A DNA stretch of 64,000 nt, taken from assembly GCF_003600645.1 (NCBI RefSeq), contig NZ_CP032482.1, positions 1,488,001-1,552,000 of the forward strand, written 5' to 3'. The first letter of the stretch is position 1. The number at the start of each line of letters is the position of its first letter. The DNA comes from Yersinia rochesterensis. GTDB lineage: Bacteria > Pseudomonadota > Gammaproteobacteria > Enterobacterales > Enterobacteriaceae. Made by a program: the position numbers and the translations under genes. Below the pieces are notes generated by a model that had not been told where the DNA came from, ran no database searches, and was given only the letters and a program-made list of their open reading frames with translations. Of this stretch, positions 58,723-64,000 are shown piece by piece.

Positions 58723-58926
58723 TCTATGCTCGTCATACTTCAAGCTGCATCTGCGTTGGCGGCGTTCGTTACTCGGCCTGTCCATGGGCCTCACCTTGGT
58801 GAGGCCGCTGCAAGCAGCGTTCAAATCTGCTCCAGACCGATTTATCACCCGAATCAATTACTTATGTAATTTTATCGGAGTTCTCTCTCTTGCCGCCTTC
58901 CCGCAACTCGAATTATTTAGAGCGTG
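58723..58926. repeat. ERIC element with internal insertion
   Basis: Ends CTATGCTCGTCATACTTCAAG and the AACTCGAATTATTTAGAGC side frame a core CACCCGAATCAATTAC ... ATCGGAGTTCTC. About 75 bases are inserted (near 58771-58848), including the hairpin CTCACCTTGGTGAGG, closely like the insertion at 11603. It lies in the leader of the FAS1 gene. Confidence 0.85.
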
Positions 58927-59011
58927 GGTGGATTGAGGTGAAGTCGTGCCTCACCTCTACCTATACGAATCAGCTAGGTGTTTTGGATGCAAAAAATGAG
59001 AAATAATCAAT

Positions 59012-59047
59012 AAAAAACGCCAGCTCGCGGAATGACTGGGCTGGCGT
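59012..59047 (-). terminator. Terminator of the rhtA-acetyltransferase transcript
   Basis: Minus-strand stem ACGCCAGC / GCTGGCGT with a 15-base loop followed by TTTTT, 33 bases after the acetyltransferase stop. Confidence 0.8.
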
Positions 59048-59079
59048 ACTCGATAAAGTTTCTCTGGGGGAACTGAGCG

Positions 59080-59577
59080 TCAGCTCTGATGAGGAACCAG
59101 TGCTCGATGCATAACATAGGCATCCACATAACCCAATTGGCTGTGGTTAAACGCGCCTGGCAGTGTGGCGAGAATTTCAAAACCTAGCTTTTGCCACAGA
59201 GCAACCGCGAGGGTATTGGTGCTGACCACAAAGTTGAATTGTATGGCGCGATAACCGAGGGCTGTTGCCTGTTCAATACAATGGATTCCAAGTGCTTTGC
59301 CAATGCCCAGACCGCGTGCATTTCCATCGACCATAAAAGACGCATTCGCAACATGATTACCCAGGCCGCGCTGGTTATCGATTAATTTATACATACCGAC
59401 AACTCGTCCCTCATGCAGCGCCACCCAGCACCGCACTCCGATACCAAACCAGTAATCATAAGCATCTTGTTCGGGGGTGTCTGGGGTGAACACATAGGTG
59501 TCGCCGCTACGGATTACCGCCTGAAAAAGTGGCCAAATTTCAGCAAAATCGGCTGTTGTTGCAATTCTGATTTTCAT
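59080..59577 (-). CDS. GNAT-family N-acetyltransferase
   Basis: 165-residue acetyl-CoA-dependent transferase. The acetyl-CoA loop is in GNARGLGIGKALG (Q/RxxGxG/A, near residue 97), with the preceding ASFMVDG strand and the following NTLAVALWQKLGFE motif. The substrate is not identifiable; phosphinothricin-type and amino-acid acetyltransferases look similar. The start at 59575-59577 has CAGGAG at 7 bases. It lies 13 bases after rhtA and is probably cotranscribed. Confidence 0.87.
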   Translation of the reverse strand: MKIRIATTADFAEIWPLFQAVIRSGDTYVFTPDTPEQDAYDYWFGIGVRCWVALHEGRVVGMYKLIDNQRGLGNHVANASFMVDGNARGLGIGKALGIHCIEQATALGYRAIQFNFVVSTNTLAVALWQKLGFEILATLPGAFNHSQLGYVDAYVMHRALVPHQS

Positions 59578-59590
59578 CTGTGGCTCCTGT

Positions 59591-60469
59591 TCAAGCAATT
59601 TCGTCAATCTGCGGTTTAGGTTTGATGGTCAGGGTAGCGCCGATGGAGGCGCTGATAATAGATGCCAGTGCCAGCCATTGAATCAGTGTCAGATGTTCAT
59701 TTAAGAATACCAGCCCTGAAATCGCTGCTAATGCTGGCTCTAAACTCATCAATGTGCCGAATGTGCGGGTGGGCAAGCGGGTTAGTGCGACCATTTCAAG
59801 TGAGTAAGGTAATGCCGTTGACAGAATAGCTACAGCCAATGCCACTGGCAGAATTGCCGGGCTGAACAGTGCCATACCGCTATAAGCTACACCAATTGGA
59901 CAGAAAATTATCGCGGCAATCAGAGAGCCAATCGCTACGGTACCCGGCCCATGATCACCACCGGCTTTTTGCCCCGAAACAATATAAAGCGCCCAGCAGA
60001 CACCTGCGCCCAGAGCACAGGCCGCTCCAAATAGATCAATGGTTCCGATGCTGTTTCCCAGCGGTAACAGGAACCATAGGCCCAAAATCGCCAACCCGAC
60101 CCAGATAAAATCGACCGGGCGGCGTGAAGAGAGCATAGCGACTGCCAGTGGGCCGGTGAATTCCAACGCGACGGCAATACCTAATGGCACTGTTTTCAAT
60201 GACAGGTAAAAAAGGAAATTCATACCACCCAAGGCAATTCCATAAATCAATAAGGGCAACCGACTACCGGCTTCAAACCGCATCCGCCAGGGTTTAAAAA
60301 TAACAAACAGAATCAACGTGCCGATACCCAGTCGCAATGAGGTTATCCCCTGTGCGCCGACCAGCGGGAACAGACTCTTCGCCAACGATGCGCCACTTTG
60401 TATTGAGATCATGGCGATCACGAGCAAGAGAATCGGGAGTGAATTTTTGGAAGAAGGAGACAAGGACAT
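59591..60469 (-). CDS. rhtA: Threonine/homoserine exporter RhtA
   Basis: 292-residue inner-membrane exporter with ten helices in two EamA repeats. The start MSLSPSSKNSLPILLLVIAM, the SGASLAKSLFP loop and the ALPYSLEMVALTRLPTRTFG segment match E. coli RhtA (YbiF), which exports threonine and homoserine. ATG 60467-60469 has AGGAGACAAGGA upstream; the open frame continues 81 codons into the spacer but without family similarity. Divergent from ompX as in E. coli. Confidence 0.94.
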   Translation of the reverse strand: MSLSPSSKNSLPILLLVIAMISIQSGASLAKSLFPLVGAQGITSLRLGIGTLILFVIFKPWRMRFEAGSRLPLLIYGIALGGMNFLFYLSLKTVPLGIAVALEFTGPLAVAMLSSRRPVDFIWVGLAILGLWFLLPLGNSIGTIDLFGAACALGAGVCWALYIVSGQKAGGDHGPGTVAIGSLIAAIIFCPIGVAYSGMALFSPAILPVALAVAILSTALPYSLEMVALTRLPTRTFGTLMSLEPALAAISGLVFLNEHLTLIQWLALASIISASIGATLTIKPKPQIDEIA

Positions 60470-60676
60470 CCTTTTGAACCTCAAAGAAAAATAGTAGATA
60501 TCAATCCTTGCCAGTGTAAATGAAATGTCTGTTAAGTGTTTAAAAATTACCAATTGACATAAAAATGGCGAAGAAAAAGCGGAAATAAAAAAATATTTTC
60601 TAATGCTGCTTATTTTTAATACTTTTCTTGGTGTTTTATTGAACTGAATAATTAAGATTAGTCTGGAATAGGTTTT

Positions 60677-60692
60677 GGTGATGAGTGTCACA
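60677..60692. promoter_or_regulatory. Candidate CRP site in the rhtA-ompX spacer
   Basis: GGTGA-TGAGTG-TCACA matches the CRP core at 9 of 10 positions and is flanked by TTTT and AAAA. It is about 190 bases from ompX and 208 from rhtA. Confidence 0.4.
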
Positions 60693-60814
60693 AAATGGCG
60701 TAGAATACCCAAAATTCGTAAACGTATTAGTAAGATAGAATATACTTGAAACTCTTTGTTACACCAAATAAATAATTAGACAATAATTCATGGGCAGAGT
60801 TTCATACTATTTTT

Positions 60815-60823
60815 TGTTATAAT
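60815..60823 (+). promoter_or_regulatory. Predicted extended -10 promoter of ompX
   Basis: TGTTATAAT is a consensus extended -10; the -35 region is poor. Transcription would start near 60830, 43 bases before the ompX ATG. Confidence 0.5.
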
Positions 60824-60872
60824 TTCATCGTTTTCAAGTTTCATCTAATAATTTGCGTTTTTCGAGGTGGTT

Positions 60873-61400
60873 ATGAATAAAATTGCATGTCTTTCAGCTG
60901 TAGCAGCTTGTGTATTAGCAGTGACCGCAGGGTCAGCCTTTGCAGGTCAAAGCACCGTTTCTGGTGGTTATGCCCAGAGCGATTACCAAGGTGTTGCTAA
61001 CAAATCTTCAGGCTTCAACCTGAAGTACCGTTACGAGTGGAGCGATTCCCAACTGGGTTACATTACCTCTTTCACTCACACTGAAAAAAGCAGCTTCGGC
61101 GACAGCGCATCTGTTTACAACAAAGCACAATACAACGCGATCACCGGTGGCCCAGCTTACCGTATCAACGATTGGGCTAGCGTTTATGGCTTAGTAGGTG
61201 TGGGTTATGGCCGTTTCAGCCAGAACTACCCAACGTCTCCTAGCGACAAAAACAGCACCAGCGATTACGGCTTCACTTATGGTGCAGGCGTGCAGTTCAA
61301 CCCAATGCAAAATGTTGCCTTTGACGTTTCTTACGAGCAAAGCCGCATTCGTAGCGTTGACGTTGGCACTTGGGTTGCTGGCGTAGGTTACACTTTCTAA
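60873..61400 (+). CDS. ompX: Outer-membrane protein OmpX (Ail/Lom family)
   Basis: 175-residue eight-stranded beta-barrel. A signal peptide (MNKIACLSAVAACVLAVTAG, cleavage AFA|GQ) precedes strands STVSGGYAQSDYQG ... FNLKYRYEW and the barrel ends GVGYTF with terminal Phe. OmpX-family proteins act in adhesion, complement defence and stress resistance; this is the OmpX orthologue by context rather than Ail. GAGGTGG precedes ATG 60873 by a few bases; a GTG two codons earlier is less likely. Confidence 0.95.
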   Translation: MNKIACLSAVAACVLAVTAGSAFAGQSTVSGGYAQSDYQGVANKSSGFNLKYRYEWSDSQLGYITSFTHTEKSSFGDSASVYNKAQYNAITGGPAYRINDWASVYGLVGVGYGRFSQNYPTSPSDKNSTSDYGFTYGAGVQFNPMQNVAFDVSYEQSRIRSVDVGTWVAGVGYTF

Positions 61401-61452
61401 GCAACTGCTTAGGATAATCAGCATTCATCTCTAAGGGTGAATACTGTATTGG

Positions 61453-61480
61453 AAAAATCCGCTTTCGGGCGGATTTTTTT
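61453..61480 (+). terminator. Rho-independent terminator of ompX
   Basis: Perfect stem AAAAATCCGC / GCGGATTTTT with a 6-base loop and T run, about 50 bases after the ompX stop. Confidence 0.92.
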
Positions 61481-61903
61481 CGTCTGTAATAGCCGTATTT
61501 CTTGAAAAGAAACGGCAGATTATCTGTCTAAGTTTGCCTTATCTATAATGACATCAATAAGTTGTTGCTGGCATGAAATATGGGCAGCATGGCTGGAAGG
61601 CAATTCCATCCTCCATGTACTAATAGAATATTAAGTTTTGTCGCTATATATCCTAATGTAGAAATACTATATTGATGAATAGTCATTTTCTTTCATTAAC
61701 GCTATCCCTCCCTTATAACAAAAAATATCTTATTTTAAATATGTAAAAACAAGACATTAACCCGCTTACTGTTCCGGCGTGACAACGTAATTTACTGGTA
61801 AAAAGGGAATAATATGACACACTATTGTTGGCCTGATTAACTTTCATTGTTTCTGTCGAGATTTACACGTCAAGTTGGGCGGGTGGTGATATATGATTAT
61901 AAA

Positions 61904-61918
61904 ACAGTAGGTTACTGT
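61904..61918. promoter_or_regulatory. Palindrome upstream of the CDF gene
   Basis: ACAGTA-GGT-TACTGT is perfect and lies 31 bases before the CDF start; ATTATAAAA occurs on both sides (61896 and 61930). It may be an operator. The rest of 61481-61949 is AT-rich; nothing else in it is convincing. Confidence 0.4.
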
Positions 61919-61949
61919 AAAGTAGATAATTATAAAATAGGTTGTAATC

Positions 61950-62888
61950 ATGACGACATATAGTGGACAAGCAGCACCGATGCTGCACGATACTAAACTT
62001 GAACAGCAGATTTTACGACGTTCGATTTTTTGTACTTTATTCATTGCTATCATGGGGATTGTTTTTGGTATTGTCTGTGGGTCTATGTCGATTATTTTCG
62101 ATGGTATGTTCTCTGCTTTAGACGCAGGGATGTGCAGTTTATCTCTATTAGTATCCCGATTGTTGGGTCAACCGAACAGCCGGCGTTTTCAATATGGTTT
62201 TTGGCATGTAGAGCCGCTAGTCTTGGCTTTTAATGGTAGTTTACTGGCCTTCCTCTGTTTGTATGCTTTTGTTAACGCGATTAAAGGCATTATTGATGGC
62301 GGGCGTGAATTAGAGCTAGGTTGGGCGATTGTGTATGCTCTGGTAGTCAGCATTTTCTGTTTTACTATCTTCCTAAAGCAACGTCGTTTAAATAAACGCG
62401 TTAAGTCTGAGTTAATCGCATTGGATACCAAAAGTTGGCTGATGTCGGCGTGTATCAGCTCGGCTTTATTAGTGGCCTTTTTGCTTTCCTGGAGTATGGA
62501 AGGCACCCGCTATGAGCATTTGATCGTTTATACTGACCCTAGTGTATTGGCGCTGTTAACACTGATATTGATAACCGTTCCGATAAAAACCGTCATTGCC
62601 GCCGTCCGTGAAGTATTACAAATGACACCGGATACGCTGGATGCTTCCATGGAAAATATAATGGATAAGCTAATGGCGAAATATCAATTTATAGATTATT
62701 CACATTACGCTACTCGCATTGGTCGAGGTTTATTTGTTGAGATTCATGTGGTTATTCCACCTGAAATGGAGAATAGCGGTGTATCTTATTTTGACCAAAT
62801 ACGCGATGAGATATCCCGCGCAATTGGTGAATCTGGGCCGCATCGCTGGCTAACCATCTCGTTTACCCGAAATCCGAAGTGGTTATAG
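61950..62888 (+). CDS. Divergent cation-diffusion-facilitator family protein
   Basis: 312-residue inner-membrane protein with six hydrophobic segments and a cytoplasmic C-terminal domain, the CDF layout. The FGIVCGSMSIIFDGMFSALDAG segment matches helix 2 and the QYGFWHVEPL loop matches the FGHGKAE region of the family. Compared from memory with E. coli FieF, three of the four zinc-site ligands look replaced (first Asp of helix 2 by Phe; His and Asp of helix 5 by Ser). Substrate is therefore unclear. Starts at ATG 61950; RBS TAGGTTG is weak. Confidence 0.82.
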   Translation: MTTYSGQAAPMLHDTKLEQQILRRSIFCTLFIAIMGIVFGIVCGSMSIIFDGMFSALDAGMCSLSLLVSRLLGQPNSRRFQYGFWHVEPLVLAFNGSLLAFLCLYAFVNAIKGIIDGGRELELGWAIVYALVVSIFCFTIFLKQRRLNKRVKSELIALDTKSWLMSACISSALLVAFLLSWSMEGTRYEHLIVYTDPSVLALLTLILITVPIKTVIAAVREVLQMTPDTLDASMENIMDKLMAKYQFIDYSHYATRIGRGLFVEIHVVIPPEMENSGVSYFDQIRDEISRAIGESGPHRWLTISFTRNPKWL

Positions 62889-62918
62889 GGTAGTAGGTTA
62901 TGTGGGAGTCAGGGCGGA

Positions 62919-62957
62919 GGGCTATATTGTATTGGTCGTGCAATATAGCCTCTTTTA
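62919..62957 (+). terminator. Rho-independent terminator of the CDF gene
   Basis: Stem GGCTATATTG / CAATATAGCC with an 11-base loop followed by TCTTTTATTT, about 30 bases after the stop. Confidence 0.78.
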
Positions 62958-63215
62958 TTTATCAAATTCAGGATAAGATGAGTTAGCGATAAGATTTCAT
63001 ATGCTTACTCAGCAAATGGCACATTGATATAAAACGCTGCGGTTAAACTGTACCCCAGCTTTTAGCCTTAATCTCACCCGCTTTTCCACTCTTGCTGAGA
63101 TTTCATGCAAACTGGAGGCGATACTCTTGCCATCTTGTGGCATAATGCGCGCCGAATCACATTTTCTATAATTCTTGAATATCCCTATTCAGTAATCCAA
63201 TCGAGAGCGAGCTCT
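62958..63215. other. Intergenic region upstream of ybiT
   Basis: About 260 bases holding the ybiT promoter and leader. TGGCATAATGCG near 63137 offers a possible -10 (CATAAT). No gene or repeat seen. Confidence 0.35.
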
Positions 63216-64000
63216 GTGCTAAGTACTAACAATATCACCATGCAATTCGGCAGCAAGCCGCTGTTTGAAAACATCTCAGTAAAATTCGGTGGCGGTAATC
63301 GCTATGGCCTAATCGGTGCTAATGGTTGTGGTAAATCCACTTTCATGAAAATCCTTGGCGGTGATTTAGTACCCAGCGGTGGTAACGTATTCCTTGACCC
63401 GAATGAGCGCCTGGGTAAGTTACGTCAGGACCAATTCGCCTTTGAAAACAACACAGTGCTCGACACCGTTATTATGGGTCACGGCGAACTGTGGGAAGTA
63501 AAAGAAGAGCGCGATCGTATTTACGCTATGGCCGAAATGAGCGAAGCAGACGGCTATAAAGTCGCTGATCTAGAAGTGGCTTATGGTGAAATGGATGGTT
63601 ACAGTGCAGAAGCCCGTGCTGGTGAATTGTTGCTCGGTGTCGGTATTCCGGTTGAACAACATTATGGTCTGATGAGCGAAATCGCTCCCGGCTTCAAATT
63701 GCGTGTATTGCTGGCGCAGGCCTTGTTCTCCGATCCGGAAATTTTGTTACTCGACGAACCTACCAACAACTTGGATATCGATACTATCCGTTGGTTGGAA
63801 CAAATTCTAAACGAACGTAACAGCACCATGATCATTATTTCCCATGACCGCCACTTCCTGAATATGGTGTGTACTCACATGGCGGATTTAGATTACGGCG
63901 AACTGCGCGTTTATCCGGGTAACTATGATGAATACATGACGGCGGCGACTCAAGCTCGCGATCGTCTGCTCTCTGATAACGCCAAGAAAAAGGCCCAGAT
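63216..64000 (+). CDS. ybiT: ABC-F family ATPase YbiT (3' end outside window)
   Basis: First 261 codons of an ABC-F protein. Translation starts at GTG 63216 ([20 protein letters not shown]), which fits E. coli YbiT. The first ATPase domain is complete: Walker [10 protein letters not shown], signature in [18 protein letters not shown] and Walker [18 protein letters not shown], ending in the start of the inter-domain linker (AKKKAQI). ABC-F proteins bind the ribosomal E-site and modulate translation rather than transport. The frame is open at the right edge of the window. Confidence 0.96.
   Translation, partial: MLSTNNITMQFGSKPLFENISVKFGGGNRYGLIGANGCGKSTFMKILGGDLVPSGGNVFLDPNERLGKLRQDQFAFENNTVLDTVIMGHGELWEVKEERDRIYAMAEMSEADGYKVADLEVAYGEMDGYSAEARAGELLLGVGIPVEQHYGLMSEIAPGFKLRVLLAQALFSDPEILLLDEPTNNLDIDTIRWLEQILNERNSTMIIISHDRHFLNMVCTHMADLDYGELRVYPGNYDEYMTAATQARDRLLSDNAKKKAQ

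Noticed and set aside
61814..61840. Eight-codon frame MTHYCWPD with RBS AAGGGAAT upstream of the CDF gene
   Set aside because: It could be a leader peptide, but there is no attenuator structure and no codon bias linked to a regulated pathway; too short to support.

Overview
The window is chromosomal DNA of an enterobacterium, most likely a Yersinia species. The evidence is near-full-length similarity of many products to Escherichia coli proteins recalled from memory, a class IV adenylate cyclase almost identical in its N-terminus to the Y. pestis enzyme, and numerous ERIC elements of the Yersinia type. No rRNA, tRNA, CRISPR array, prophage or insertion-sequence transposase was seen.

Layout. 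(1) 1-14400 follows the E. coli 17-18 min region: the 3' part of uvrB, a VF530-type DNA-binding protein, a YvcK/YbhK protein, moaA-C-D-E (molybdopterin synthesis, preceded by a ModE-like palindrome and a Moco riboswitch), ybhL, the ybhGFSR exporter with its regulator cecR, and rhlE. (2) 14595-42000 is a block of about 28 kb between rhlE and dinG, which are close neighbours in E. coli. It mixes genes that E. coli keeps near 46-48 min (dusC, yohP, pbpG, dld, yehS, osmF-yehYXW) with accessory genes: M-box-controlled mgtE, cyaB (class IV), a SUFU protein, a phosphonate-type ABC transporter, sseA, a Gfo/Idh oxidoreductase, a fatty-acid desaturase and a porin. (3) 42220-64000 returns to the E. coli 18 min order (dinG, ybiB, ybiJ-like, rlmF, glnHPQ, dps, rhtA, ompX, ybiT). 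It carries its own insertions: aqpZ, an M3 peptidase, a BdlA-like soluble chemoreceptor, a FAS1 / ECF sigma / anti-sigma / tam cluster, and a divergent CDF protein.

How the genes work together. MoaA, MoaC, MoaD and MoaE make molybdopterin. YbhG (periplasmic adaptor), YbhF (double ATPase) and YbhS/YbhR (permeases) form one exporter under CecR. Three ABC importers (PhnCDE-type, OsmF-YehYXW, GlnHPQ) take up phosphonate-like compounds, osmoprotectants and glutamine; each has a hairpin directly after its binding-protein gene. GlnHPQ has a sigma54/NtrC-type control region. The FAS1-sigma-anti-sigma module looks like a self-contained envelope-signalling unit.

Repeats. ERIC-family elements occur at eight places, including a tandem array of about 3.75 copies after rlmF, two direct copies bracketing cecR, two carrying a shared internal insertion, one internally deleted copy and two remnants reduced to their ends. 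All assignments rest on reading the sequence and on remembered family members; no database search was run.
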